A model generated the notes under the pieces. The model did no database searches, had not been told where the DNA came from, and saw nothing but the letters and a program-made list of their open reading frames with translations. From a virus, in the IMG/VR virus record IMGVR_UViG_3300022725_000237, positions 1-25,520 of that record: a DNA stretch of 25,520 bases; one strand, 5' to 3'. The position numbers were made by a program, and so were the translations under genes. Each line of letters begins with the position of its first letter. The stretch's first letter is position 1. Positions 8,945 to 15,882 of this stretch are shown here, one piece after another.

Positions 8945-10719
8945 ACACTTACCTCCCGCCGAATTGACAAAATTGTTACCGGTCCCGGTGCCGACCCGTG
9001 GATGCGTTTTGTACCCGTGCGATCAAAGCCCAGGTGGCGCACGGGTTTGGTCCCGCTATAAAGGGGTAGTTTTTGATCCAGCAGCTCATCGCCGAATTTG
9101 CGGAATTGCTGAAGCTTCCCATCCACATAGAATTCTGCGGTATCTTTCACCTGAACATTGGTGACGATGACCCGCTGGATATCGCCGAAACTGGTGCCGT
9201 CCGGCAGGTCGATCGCAAAGGGCATAGGGGTGATTTCCCAGTCAGAGGGGTACCCCGCTTCAATCCAGGTGGCGGAATGCTCTAAAGTGATGTTACCGTT
9301 CTGATCAACCGGATAATTCCCCCGATCACCATCATTGGCCCAGACGCGAACGGTTTCACCCGCTAAATGGTCAAAACCGGAAAACGTTTTTTTGGCTGTA
9401 TCTTCAGGTGTGACTTTTGAACAATCGAGCCAGGTACCATATTCCATTTTCTCAAGGAAATACTTGGTCTGTCCGCCAATAATGCGCTTGGTGACAAAAA
9501 AGACCGTGGCGCCCACAACTGCGACACGCAGGATTTTATCCTCACCACTACCACCTGGTGATAAGACCTCAGACCAGCCGGTGACGTCCTGGGACCGCAG
9601 TGTATTCAATACAGCCACAGACCCGTCTGCGTTGACTACAAAAACATGCGCTGCACGATCATCTTCATTACCGCGACGCAGCGCTAAATCCTGCACGGGG
9701 GCACGGATAATGTCGCCCGCTAGTAGGGACAGGTCTTGGGGCTCATAGGCCCGTTCGGCTTCCCCGGCATACAGGAACTCAATCAGGGTTTGGCGTTCAT
9801 TCTCACGCTGACCGGATACAAATAAAACACCGCGTTCGATTGAAACTGGCGAAATGGCTGAAGCACCGATCTTGCTTTGCCGGATGGAGGATGCCTTTTT
9901 CGGCGTCATCGGGTAATCCAGCGTGGCAAATTCAGACCCGCTGGTGAAGGTCAAAAGATGTTTTTGGGAATACATCGCAACAATGGGGTCGCCTTCATCG
10001 GCATTGGCCTGCGCAACAACGGCCAGATCATCCTTGGCGTCACCTTCGTCATAATTAAAATAGTCAGAAACGACACTGGCAGCCCACTTACCGGGCAATT
10101 GCGTGGATCCACCTAGGACAAGCCGATCCCCATGAAACGTCCCGCAGGACGGCCAACCGCGTGTGTCTGACCACATATTTTCTTCAATCGGGTCATTGTT
10201 GGCATCCGTTGGACTGTCGGCGTCCTCGAAATTATGCTCGGGAATGTTTTTTAATTCCTTGGCACTCAGGGTCCAGTCATTATGCGCACCATTTCTAAGC
10301 AAACTATGCGGCTGTATATCTGAATGGAAAAGTAAAACCGTATCCAATGCACCAAGGCGTTGAACTTCATTGGCTTGTTGACCTGTCCAGGGCGCCGCCT
10401 CATCCTCCCAGACTTTTTCGCTTTGATGATAAACCCGGACTTTGTTATGTGTGCCTAAAATCAAGTAAGTCTGGTCACGGTTGAAACGGTGCTCGCCAAT
10501 AAAAACACCTTCAATACCGTTATCTGCGGTGATATCTGTCAGTTCTTCAACCATGGTTAAGCCAGCACGACGGGTGGCGCCGCCGGTTGGCTTCAGCAAC
10601 AGGTTTAAAATCCGGCTGGCACCGGCATACCAATGCCGGGTGTCAATCCGTCCAGCCATATCGGGACTAAGCTGTCCCGAGGTAAACGCCGTTTGAACCT
10701 TTTTAATTTTACGGCCCAT
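8941..10719 (-). CDS. Tail tubular protein B (T7 gp12-like)
   Basis: 592 residues. ATG 10719 lies one base after the upstream TGA with a GAGGGTG ribosome site. The N-terminus shows the family signature: QTAFTSGQLSPDMAGRIDTR, then YAGASRILNLLLKPTGGATRRAG, the usual 'gets a field of R-D-Y, N, GG, RR-G' pattern of podoviral tail-tube/stabilisation proteins. Further on are beta-rich repeats, as expected for a nozzle protein. It assembles with the gp11-like adaptor below the portal to form the short tail tube through which DNA passes. It is shorter than T7 gp12 (794), a common size for alphaproteobacterial podoviruses. Confidence 0.8.
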   Translation of the reverse strand: MGRKIKKVQTAFTSGQLSPDMAGRIDTRHWYAGASRILNLLLKPTGGATRRAGLTMVEELTDITADNGIEGVFIGEHRFNRDQTYLILGTHNKVRVYHQSEKVWEDEAAPWTGQQANEVQRLGALDTVLLFHSDIQPHSLLRNGAHNDWTLSAKELKNIPEHNFEDADSPTDANNDPIEENMWSDTRGWPSCGTFHGDRLVLGGSTQLPGKWAASVVSDYFNYDEGDAKDDLAVVAQANADEGDPIVAMYSQKHLLTFTSGSEFATLDYPMTPKKASSIRQSKIGASAISPVSIERGVLFVSGQRENERQTLIEFLYAGEAERAYEPQDLSLLAGDIIRAPVQDLALRRGNEDDRAAHVFVVNADGSVAVLNTLRSQDVTGWSEVLSPGGSGEDKILRVAVVGATVFFVTKRIIGGQTKYFLEKMEYGTWLDCSKVTPEDTAKKTFSGFDHLAGETVRVWANDGDRGNYPVDQNGNITLEHSATWIEAGYPSDWEITPMPFAIDLPDGTSFGDIQRVIVTNVQVKDTAEFYVDGKLQQFRKFGDELLDQKLPLYSGTKPVRHLGFDRTGTKRIHGSAPGPVTILSIRREVSV

Positions 10720-10720
10720 T

Positions 10721-11290
10721 TCACCCTCGCGCGCCGATCAGCAAATTGCTTTCAATAACGTCTCCGGGGGCTTCCTGGCTGTCGATAATCTTCGCAGCGG
10801 AAAAGGCTTTCTCCGCCAACTGCGCCATATCTTTCATCTTGCTGGAACTATCCGTGATCGGGATTGCGAATTCCGCTTTAAGGTGGGCAATCAACAACTG
10901 GGCAAACCAGGGCGGAAAGTTTTCTTCCGGTGCCCGAAAGATATAACGCACAATGATATCGCTATTGTCTGTGTGCAGCCGTTTTTCCTGTATGCGATAA
11001 TTCGCCCCACGGCTCTCGCCTTGATCCCCAGCCGCCAGAATTCTGAGAAAATCGACGGGGAGTTGATAGGCATATTTAAAACCGGCGATGGGTTCAACCA
11101 CCAACCGGTTCAGGCGCATTTCGGCCGTGGCAAAGTTCCACGGGTAGGAAGAAAGCAAACTATCGCGCACCCCTTCATAAAGGTTGCTTGAAACTTCACC
11201 TTCTGCCGTTCCCTCGTCGAAAGAGGAAATACTGTTTGCTCCCAGCCCCAAAAGGGCCCGTGAACACATTGCCACGTCCGATAATGCCAT
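10721..11290 (-). CDS. Tail tubular protein A (T7 gp11-like adaptor)
   Basis: 189 residues, against 196 for T7 gp11. ATG 11290 follows the upstream TAA by one base, with a GAGGAA ribosome site. Recognisable features are the N-terminal ALSDVAMCSRALLGLGANSI helix, the strongly conserved SSYPWNFA motif (residues about 47-54) followed by R-L-N-R-L, and the YQLPVDFLRIL segment. These are the marks of the gp11/tail tubular A family, which forms a ring between the portal and the nozzle. The partner gp12-like gene is immediately downstream. Confidence 0.85.
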   Translation of the reverse strand: MALSDVAMCSRALLGLGANSISSFDEGTAEGEVSSNLYEGVRDSLLSSYPWNFATAEMRLNRLVVEPIAGFKYAYQLPVDFLRILAAGDQGESRGANYRIQEKRLHTDNSDIIVRYIFRAPEENFPPWFAQLLIAHLKAEFAIPITDSSSKMKDMAQLAEKAFSAAKIIDSQEAPGDVIESNLLIGARG

Positions 11291-11291
11291 T

Positions 11292-11582
11292 TTATTCCTC
11301 GCTGACCGGTTTGGTGATAAAGGTCAACCGACGCCCGCGAATAATGCCATTTACATTTTTCAACGGTTTCGGAAACGCAAGGCCAAATGCTTCATCCCGC
11401 AGCGCACTGCTGACAGCAAATCCACAACGCTCTGATAATGCTTTTGCATCCGGCTTTCCATCGGTTGTCCAATGCGCTTTGTCCTTGGGCAGTCGCTTGA
11501 TTTCCGCGACAACCGCTTGGACCTCCTCCTCGGAAAAGGTTTTTTCCTTTTCCGAGGCGACTGTTTTTTTCTTTTCAGTCAT
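11292..11582 (-). CDS. Small virion-cluster protein of unknown function
   Basis: 96 residues, ATG 11582, 11 bases downstream of the previous stop with an AAGG site. The first third is lysine/glutamate rich (EKKKTVASEKEKTFSEEE), probably disordered or coiled. The centre reads HWTTDGKPDAKALSERCG then SSALRDEAF, a pattern (W-T-x-x-G-K-P-D ... RDEAF/W) that I recall from short proteins in the capsid-to-tail interval of many tailed phages. I cannot give it a function; a head-completion or head-tail joining role would fit its place between capsid and tail-tube genes. Confidence 0.6.
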   Translation of the reverse strand: MTEKKKTVASEKEKTFSEEEVQAVVAEIKRLPKDKAHWTTDGKPDAKALSERCGFAVSSALRDEAFGLAFPKPLKNVNGIIRGRRLTFITKPVSEE

Positions 11583-11593
11583 GGTGGACGACC

Positions 11594-11863
11594 TTAATCA
11601 GTGTCTGTGGTACCAACAGCGTTCATATCGCCGACATCGACGACACCACCACTGTTGGACAACACGACAAAATCACCATATGCCGCTGTACCATCGGTAT
11701 CCGCGGAAGCCATGATGCGATCACCGACACGCAACTGGGACGACGCGCTGTTGAAATACCCCTCGGTATCCACTTCGGCAGCGGTGTCCACTGTTGTGTA
11801 GTGATACAGCGTAAAACCATTGGCATATGCCAAAACGGAAAGGCCTGATTGCTTAAATGACAT
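11594..11863 (-). CDS. Probable head decoration/structural protein
   Basis: 89 residues, ATG 11863 with a GGGAGGG ribosome site and directly downstream of the capsid gene. The sequence (SGLSVLAYANGFTLYHYTTV, EGYFNSASSQLRVGDRIMAS, FVVLSNSGGVVDV) is beta-rich with few charges. It matches a short protein that I recall recurring next to capsid genes in phages of proteobacteria, thought to be a virion surface or decoration protein. The conserved core is the ANGFTL-(W/Y)-HY segment and the YFN...LRVGD segment. The structural role is inferred from position and composition. Confidence 0.65.
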   Translation of the reverse strand: MSFKQSGLSVLAYANGFTLYHYTTVDTAAEVDTEGYFNSASSQLRVGDRIMASADTDGTAAYGDFVVLSNSGGVVDVGDMNAVGTTDTD

Positions 11864-11877
11864 AACGAAACCCTCCC

Positions 11878-12696
11878 TTAGCTTTCAAGACAACGCAAAG
11901 AAACGACACCTGTCGGGTCGATCAGTACGGAGCCTTGGCTCATCATGTTGTTGACGAAATGCGCGGCGTGATCACCATGCCAGCTGATATCGGATTTAAT
12001 ATCCGATCCACTGGCGTGGCCGATGCCTGTTTTGTGGTACCAGTAGCAATACCGCACATTACCGGATTTGGTCAGGCCGGAATGCGGCATCCACAGGGTG
12101 CCCAGCCAGCGTTTGGCTTGTACACCTTTCCATGGCAACGCATCATCGCCGACATAATCAGCATCAGAAAATTCGCTGATTTGCAGCAAATCTGTCCATT
12201 GCTTGTAACCCACAATAGCGTAACGCTCACCGTCATCAGGCACATCGGCCTCCCCCAACATTTCAAAGGCTTCCAGAACCTTGGCTTTCGTCAGGCCGTC
12301 GGCACCGTCACCGGCGTAATTGGTGGATTTATCCAGTTCATTGACGATAATTTCGTCAGTTTTGCGGCCCAGGGCGTAGGCCCCGGCATCGACGGTAATC
12401 TGGCGTTCGTTGATGTTGATTTTCAACTCATCCAGTTTATCGACCCAATCCCCGGCGTAGTGATCAGCCAACAGGCATTCCACCGGTTCATGGTCGAGGT
12501 TCATCACCGGGACTTTGCCATGACGCCCTTTGGTGCTGGCGGTGCCTTTACCAATTTTCTGGAAAGTCGTGGACTTACCCGTGATGTTGTTTTTTTGGCG
12601 GACTGTACTGCGTAGCTTGGAGCCTTTGCGCTGATACGCAATGTGCGCGTCGGTCTCATACTGCTTTACAAACGCCTCGGTAACGGACGTACTCAT
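11878..12696 (-). CDS. Major capsid protein
   Basis: About 272 residues. The ribosome site AAGGAG sits nine bases before ATG 12696, whereas the in-frame ATG at 12705 would begin right against it, so 12696 is the better start. The sequence (STSVTEAFVKQYETDAHIAYQ, GSKLRSTVRQ, then AYALGRKTDEIIVNEL, VGYKQW, GDDALPWKGV) resembles the 'Phage_capsid_2' group of HK97-fold-type capsid proteins found in podoviruses. The scaffold gene lies upstream but is separated by the antirepressor/toxin-antitoxin insertion. A weak promoter candidate for this gene lies within 12838..12867. Confidence 0.8.
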   Translation of the reverse strand: MSTSVTEAFVKQYETDAHIAYQRKGSKLRSTVRQKNNITGKSTTFQKIGKGTASTKGRHGKVPVMNLDHEPVECLLADHYAGDWVDKLDELKININERQITVDAGAYALGRKTDEIIVNELDKSTNYAGDGADGLTKAKVLEAFEMLGEADVPDDGERYAIVGYKQWTDLLQISEFSDADYVGDDALPWKGVQAKRWLGTLWMPHSGLTKSGNVRYCYWYHKTGIGHASGSDIKSDISWHGDHAAHFVNNMMSQGSVLIDPTGVVSLRCLES

Positions 12697-12837
12697 CGCG
12701 CCCATCTCCTTCGTTCAAGTCAAAACAAATTCAGTTCGGGGCGCGATAGGTGGCAAGCAAGGCTTACGACGTCGCGAATTTGGGAATGTGGAAACGTCCA
12801 TGCTTATTTCATCATGGATAGGCCACCACACATCCAA

Positions 12838-12867
12838 ATAATGGTGGGGCGGCCCGCAACAAGTCAA
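12838..12867 (-). promoter_or_regulatory. Possible promoter upstream of the capsid gene
   Basis: On the minus strand TTGACT (12867..12862) is followed after 18 bases by CATTAT (12843..12838). This would start transcription near 12831 and give a leader of about 135 bases. That leader contains a 6-bp hairpin (TCCATG/CATGGA, arms 12797-12802 and 12813-12818). A promoter here would re-start late transcription after the inserted antirepressor module. The match to consensus is only moderate. Confidence 0.3.
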
Positions 12868-12885
12868 CAATGTAACTCGTTTTTT

Positions 12886-13602
12886 TTAATGCAGATTGTG
12901 GTCGTTCAATTGTTCGTCCCAGCCTTCAAACTGATGCATGGCAGCTTTAAAGGCGCGCAGGTTACGGGCGGTGGGCTGTTTTATCATCTTGCCAAATGTC
13001 TCGACCACATCCTGCCACAGGTCATCCGGTACCGCCATGGATGTGTCAGCGGGGCTGGTGATTTCAATGGTCAAGGCATCAATATTGACCGGCTGTCCCA
13101 TTTCCATCAGGCTGGAAATCTGTCTTTTCAATTCCCGACGAATATCGGAAAAGGCCGACAAGGCCAGATAATGCGCCTGCCGATTGATCGCCTGTTCCAG
13201 TCCACGGTCAAAAACCTGCGCCGGGGAATAGGGATATTGCGCAAGCGCGGCCTGACGGGTTGGTGTCGGCAGCTCCTTTTTCATCTCCCCCCGCCGATGC
13301 TGCATAAAGACATCAATCAGTGCCTTGCGAACCTTGGCAGCCTGCTTGGTTTTACTTAACGCGCAAATCAGAAGGGCCTGGCCTTCGTTGAGGTAATATT
13401 CTTTGGCGTCATTCCCTCGAATAACCCGCGACACAGTGGCGCACGTTCCATAGGTTGTTAACTCTTCCATATTGCGCTCTATTATCTTGCGAATATCGCG
13501 AGGACGTTCGAAACCCAAACGTTCAGCAAGAACCAAATCCATTAGACGTGGTTCATGGTTTACAGCAGTATTTAAATCGGAAAGTGAAAAAAGATCGGTC
13601 AT
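12886..13602 (-). CDS. Phage antirepressor (P1 Ant / Rha-like group)
   Basis: About 238 residues. I chose ATG 13602 because GAGGGG lies seven bases upstream and because the icd-like frame ends at its start (ATGA overlap); the longer open frame uses a TTG at 13632. The N-terminal half contains GFERPRDIRKIIERN, then YYLNEGQALLICALSKT and a KVRKALIDVFMQHRRGE helix, the classic antirepressor N-domain in which 'N-E-x-Q-A-L-L-I' and 'A-x-x-V-R-x-x-I-x-x-V-F' are conserved. Such proteins bind phage repressors and trigger induction. The C-terminal part differs and presumably binds the target. Control is likely by the C4-like RNA upstream. The gene is unusually placed inside the structural cluster. 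Confidence 0.75.
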   Translation of the reverse strand: MTDLFSLSDLNTAVNHEPRLMDLVLAERLGFERPRDIRKIIERNMEELTTYGTCATVSRVIRGNDAKEYYLNEGQALLICALSKTKQAAKVRKALIDVFMQHRRGEMKKELPTPTRQAALAQYPYSPAQVFDRGLEQAINRQAHYLALSAFSDIRRELKRQISSLMEMGQPVNIDALTIEITSPADTSMAVPDDLWQDVVETFGKMIKQPTARNLRAFKAAMHQFEGWDEQLNDHNLH

Positions 13603-13811
13603 ATCAAGCCCCTCGCGTTGGCTGTTAAACAACCGTCACCAAAAGGGCTTTCTACGACCCCACTGGCGGCGGGAGGGTAGAAACCTAACACGAGATAGGC
13701 GGACTTATTCCCCCGAAGGGTCTTGTATTCGTCGCCCTCCCGCCATAGCGGGCATAATAAATCCGGGCTGTCGTGCCGGATAGACGCTCGTGTATAAGAG
13801 GTTTCTACGCC
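13599..13811 (-). CDS. icd/Ash-like overlapping leader frame
   Basis: A 70-codon open frame runs through the whole C4-like RNA and stops at TGA 13601..13599, overlapping the antirepressor ATG (ATGA). Recognisable peptide stretches are RHDSPDLLCPLWREGDEYKT, GNKSAYLVLGFYPPAASG and VVESPFGDGCLTANARGLI, which I recall from proteins annotated Icd-like/Ash-family upstream of antirepressors. No ATG is present in this frame; the only usual alternative start is GTG 13691, which would give 30 residues. In phage P1, translation of ant is coupled to the frame before it (icd/orfx). The peptide conservation may simply reflect conserved RNA pairing, so production of a protein is uncertain. Confidence 0.4.
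   Translation of the reverse strand, partial: GVETSYTRASIRHDSPDLLCPLWREGDEYKTLRGNKSAYLVLGFYPPAASGVVESPFGDGCLTANARGLI
13649..13677 (-). promoter_or_regulatory. C4 RNA target sites (a and b) ahead of the antirepressor
   Basis: CCCTCCCGCC (13677..13668) is perfectly complementary to the C4 segment 13744..13735. CGTAGAAA (13656..13649) repeats the 5' strand of the C4 closing stem and can pair with its TTTCTAC strand (13683..13677). Pairing would hide the region where translation of the leader frame must start and, by coupling, shut off the antirepressor. Confidence 0.55.
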
Positions 13812-13814
13812 TCA
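13677..13814 (-). ncRNA. c4: C4-like antisense RNA
   Basis: The transcript from the promoter at 13849..13821 can fold into a multibranched structure. The closing stem is GTAGAAACCT (13808..13799) with AGGTTTCTAC (13686..13677), 10 bp perfect. It continues through ACACGAG (13793..13787) with CTCGTGT (13694..13688). Inside are ATCCGG (13781..13776) with CCGGAT (13766..13761), CCCGC (13752..13748) with GCGGG (13743..13739), and a CCC-TTCG-GGG tetraloop. The GGCGGGAGGG segment (13744..13735) is exactly complementary to CCCTCCCGCC just downstream (13677..13668). This matches the C4 RNA of P1-type immI loci, in which the antisense RNA pairs with a and b targets to block antirepressor translation. 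Confidence 0.75.
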
Positions 13815-13820
13815 AAAGAT

Positions 13821-13849
13821 AATCTAGCAAGTGAACTGATGGTTGTCAA
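13821..13849 (-). promoter_or_regulatory. Sigma-70-type promoter of the C4/antirepressor operon
   Basis: Perfect TTGACA (13849..13844), 17-bp spacer, TAGATT (13826..13821). Transcription would begin near 13814, just before the first strand of the C4 closing stem. The -35 box overlaps the stop codon of the small ORF 13846..14022. Confidence 0.7.
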
Positions 13850-14022
13850 GCGAACCAATGAAGCACACTCCAATAGATCGGCCAGATTTGTGCCAGGATG
13901 AAATTGACAGGGATAGCAATAATCCAGTTGGTTGCTGTGTAAACATAACCATCAAAGAAAGTCAAATAAACAAACGTAACTGTATCACCGATCGCATAGA
14001 TCCACTCTTTATAAAAATACAG
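13846..14022 (-). CDS. Small putative membrane protein, non-ATG start
   Basis: About 58 codons ending at TGA 13848..13846. No ATG, GTG or TTG fits the N-terminus; the first plausible start is CTG 14022, and the frame is closed by a stop shortly upstream. The peptide is very hydrophobic and aromatic: IGDTVTFVYLTFFDGYVYTA, then NWIIAIPVNFILAQIWPIYW. I recall very similar short proteins (YLTFFDGYVY, IIAIPVN, IWPIYW) in many prophages, usually annotated hypothetical, which suggests a real gene. The N-terminus may have been eroded or may use an unusual start. It has two probable membrane-associated segments. The function is unknown. Confidence 0.5.
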   Translation of the reverse strand: MYFYKEWIYAIGDTVTFVYLTFFDGYVYTATNWIIAIPVNFILAQIWPIYWSVLHWFA

Positions 14023-14037
14023 GGCTCTGCATTTTTA

Positions 14038-14065
14038 TTGATTTGTTCCCCAAATGTGGTACATT
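14038..14065 (+). promoter_or_regulatory. Promoter and operator of the DinJ/YafQ operon
   Basis: TTGATT (14038-14043), 16-bp spacer, TACATT (14060-14065), with the antitoxin ATG 20 bases further on. The inverted repeat AATGT-GGT-ACATT (14053-14065) covers the -10 box and is a natural operator for autorepression by DinJ or the DinJ-YafQ complex. Confidence 0.5.
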
Positions 14066-14084
14066 ACAAGAAAGGAGATACGTC

Positions 14085-14348
14085 ATGACTAAAACAGAAA
14101 CAATTCGTGCCCGCGTGGAACCGCAGCTCAAGCACGAAGCCGAACAGGTCTTCGCAGCTCTCGGTATGTCTGCCACACAGGCCATTACACTGTTTTATAA
14201 ACAGGTCAGCCTTCATCACGGGATTCCTTTTGAGGTTAAAATCCCCAACACGCAGACCTTGGCCGCAATCCGTGAAGCCGAACAAAAAGATAGCTTGACC
14301 CGTTTTGGCAGCGTCAAAGACTTGATGGCCGACAGTGTCGATGCGTGA
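14085..14348 (+). CDS. dinJ: Antitoxin of the DinJ/RelB family
   Basis: 87 residues. ATG 14085 has a strong AAAGGAGA site (14071-14078); an upstream in-frame ATG at 14043 lacks one. The N-terminus (TKTETIRARVEPQLKHEAEQ) is the ribbon-helix-helix DNA-binding part, with alternating strand residues followed by the FAALGMSATQAITLFYKQV helix typical of DinJ. HHGIPFEVKIPN begins the C-terminal toxin-wrapping region. It neutralises the YafQ toxin encoded downstream and represses its own promoter. The genes overlap by 8 bases. The pair is on the opposite strand to every complete neighbour, which indicates an acquired cassette. Confidence 0.9.
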   Translation: MTKTETIRARVEPQLKHEAEQVFAALGMSATQAITLFYKQVSLHHGIPFEVKIPNTQTLAAIREAEQKDSLTRFGSVKDLMADSVDA

Positions 14349-14610
14349 AATACGAACCACATCCCAATTCAGAAAAGACCTGAAAAAGGCAAAAAAACGT
14401 CAAAAGGACCTGGACAAGCTTGAAGCCATTCTTGACAAGTTGGTTGCAAGTGAGACCCTGGAACCTCACAATAGACCACATCCCCTTTCCGGCAACTGGA
14501 AGCCCTGCTGGGAATGCCATATTGAACCGGATTGGCTTCTCATCTGGGATGAGGATGAAACTTCGATCATCCTCATCAGAACCGGCACACATTCAGACCT
14601 TTTTGCCTGA
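14341..14610 (+). CDS. yafQ: mRNA-cleaving toxin YafQ
   Basis: 89 residues from ATG 14341; a GTG two codons earlier is possible but less likely. The protein keeps the full YafQ active-site set at a constant offset of three from E. coli YafQ: H47 (HPLSG), H60, D64, W65 (HIEPDWLLIW), H84 and F88 (TGTHSDLF). It should therefore be an active ribosome-dependent endoribonuclease of the RelE superfamily. With the overlapping antitoxin gene it forms a type II toxin-antitoxin module. In a prophage it may stabilise the element or act against other phages. No truncation or missing residue is visible. Confidence 0.93.
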   Translation: MREIRTTSQFRKDLKKAKKRQKDLDKLEAILDKLVASETLEPHNRPHPLSGNWKPCWECHIEPDWLLIWDEDETSIILIRTGTHSDLFA

Positions 14611-14696
14611 AATTGGAACAAGTCACTCTTGTACTGCCTCCCAGTCCTCAAACCAGTCCATAACCAGCCTGAAGTGAAGGCCCGGGTGTTTGTCAA

Positions 14697-15536
14697 TCAG
14701 CCCGGATACAGCTTCTTCCAGCCTTCCTCGACTTTCTTGATAAAGGCCGGGTCCTGATCGCGCCAGTATTTGGGGTCAGCCTGCATTTCCCGCAGTGTGT
14801 TTTCATCCATAGCGCTCCCGCCACTGGACATATTGGCACCCGGAATTTTGGCTTCCTGAATATGGCCGGAAAGATACCCGCTGCGCAGATAATCGGCCAG
14901 CCGTACACCTGCGGCCGTACTGCCCAGCATGCGCATGGCTTGATAAAGCGGTTCGCGCTCCTCTTGCGGTAGCTTGTCATTGTTCAAAATGGCGGCTTTC
15001 CCCCAATCATCAACGGCCTTCAGGGTTGTCTCTGTCGTCTCGCCGTACATTTCCTTAATCGCGCCCAGTTCGGCATCGCGTACCTGTTCTGCAATTTGAT
15101 TTTCCGCTTCAAGATAAAATTCAACCGTGGCATTCAGGTCTTCGTTTGACCAGTTCTGCGCCTTGCCGAACTCCTGTGCCGCCGACAATAACGGTGCGTC
15201 TTCAGATACCCGGTCTTTGAAGCTTTCAGGGATGACAACTTCATATTTTTCCGGGGCCCGTTTGTTGTTGATTTTGTCCAACTGGGTCTTGGTATCGTTG
15301 AAAGCTTTCAACAACGCCGGTGTATTAACCGGATCGTCACCTTCGCCCTGGAAATGCTCCGGCACTTCGATCTTTTCGCCTTTAAATTCAACATAACGTG
15401 GCTCGGGCGAGGAACCTTGTTCAGTTCCTGCCGGGGCCTTCTCCGGCGGTGTGTTTTGTTCTTGCTGTGCAGATTGCTCTGTATTCCCCGCCGGCGGCTG
15501 TTCACCTCCTTCAGGCAAAAGCGATGTATCAGCCAT
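14697..15536 (-). CDS. Scaffolding / capsid assembly protein
   Basis: 279 residues. ATG 15536 has an AAAGGAG site and overlaps the upstream stop by 8 bases. The N-terminus is Q/P/E-rich and disordered (EGGEQPPAGNTEQSAQQEQN). VEFKGEKIEVPEHF and KYEVVIPESFK then occur as in T7 gp9-like assembly proteins, and a long acidic helical region follows (AQEFGKAQNWSNEDLNATVE). The C-terminus ends DPKYWRDQDPAFIKKVEEGW, a frequent capsid-binding tail in this family. The acidic, helical character and place after the portal support the call. The capsid gene it serves is about 2 kb downstream, beyond the inserted module. Confidence 0.8.
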   Translation of the reverse strand: MADTSLLPEGGEQPPAGNTEQSAQQEQNTPPEKAPAGTEQGSSPEPRYVEFKGEKIEVPEHFQGEGDDPVNTPALLKAFNDTKTQLDKINNKRAPEKYEVVIPESFKDRVSEDAPLLSAAQEFGKAQNWSNEDLNATVEFYLEAENQIAEQVRDAELGAIKEMYGETTETTLKAVDDWGKAAILNNDKLPQEEREPLYQAMRMLGSTAAGVRLADYLRSGYLSGHIQEAKIPGANMSSGGSAMDENTLREMQADPKYWRDQDPAFIKKVEEGWKKLYPG

Positions 15537-15882
15537 CCCGTTTCACTCCTTTTGCTTTTAAGAAAAAATTATGTATCCGCTGTGCCAATGGGGTTGGCTT
15601 TTCGGGTTGACGGCCGCGCTCACACATAACGATCATGCGCTCAATAAGCGCGCGTTGCCCCTCGCGGTAATAAAGATACCCGTCCCCAACATGGGGCGGT
15701 AAGGATGTATGGACCAGCCCGACAAGGTATTCCAGAACCAACTGTCCGTCCTTACCGGAAAACAACCGCGCAAAAGCCGCTTGATATTTTTCCGTTTCCG
15801 GGTCAATGGTTTGGCTCTCGCCACTTTCAGAAAACAGGAAATCACTTGTGGGCGCATCGCTTGCCCAGCTTTTAGGATCCAT
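15529..15882 (-). CDS. Bbp19-like phage protein
   Basis: 117 residues. ATG 15882 overlaps the portal stop by 11 bases and has a GGAGGGG site. The central AAFARLFSGKDGQLVLEYL followed by the YYREGQRALIERMI helix follows the pattern of the Bbp19 family of Bordetella phage BPP-1 (F-x-x-L-F ... G-Q-x-V-L-x-x-L ... E-G-x-R-x-L-I). This family sits next to the portal or scaffold gene in many podoviruses. Its biochemical role is not known to me. Confidence 0.6.
   Translation of the reverse strand: MDPKSWASDAPTSDFLFSESGESQTIDPETEKYQAAFARLFSGKDGQLVLEYLVGLVHTSLPPHVGDGYLYYREGQRALIERMIVMCERGRQPEKPTPLAQRIHNFFLKAKGVKRDG

Noticed and set aside
11935-13359. Two long plus-strand frames (226 and 238 codons) over the capsid and antirepressor genes
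   Set aside because: Both lie antisense to recognisable proteins and resemble no family; they are explained by codon bias on the other strand.
13843-14088. Plus-strand 81-codon frame upstream of the antitoxin
   Set aside because: It is antisense to the small hydrophobic ORF and the C4 promoter, runs past the antitoxin start and has no ribosome site.
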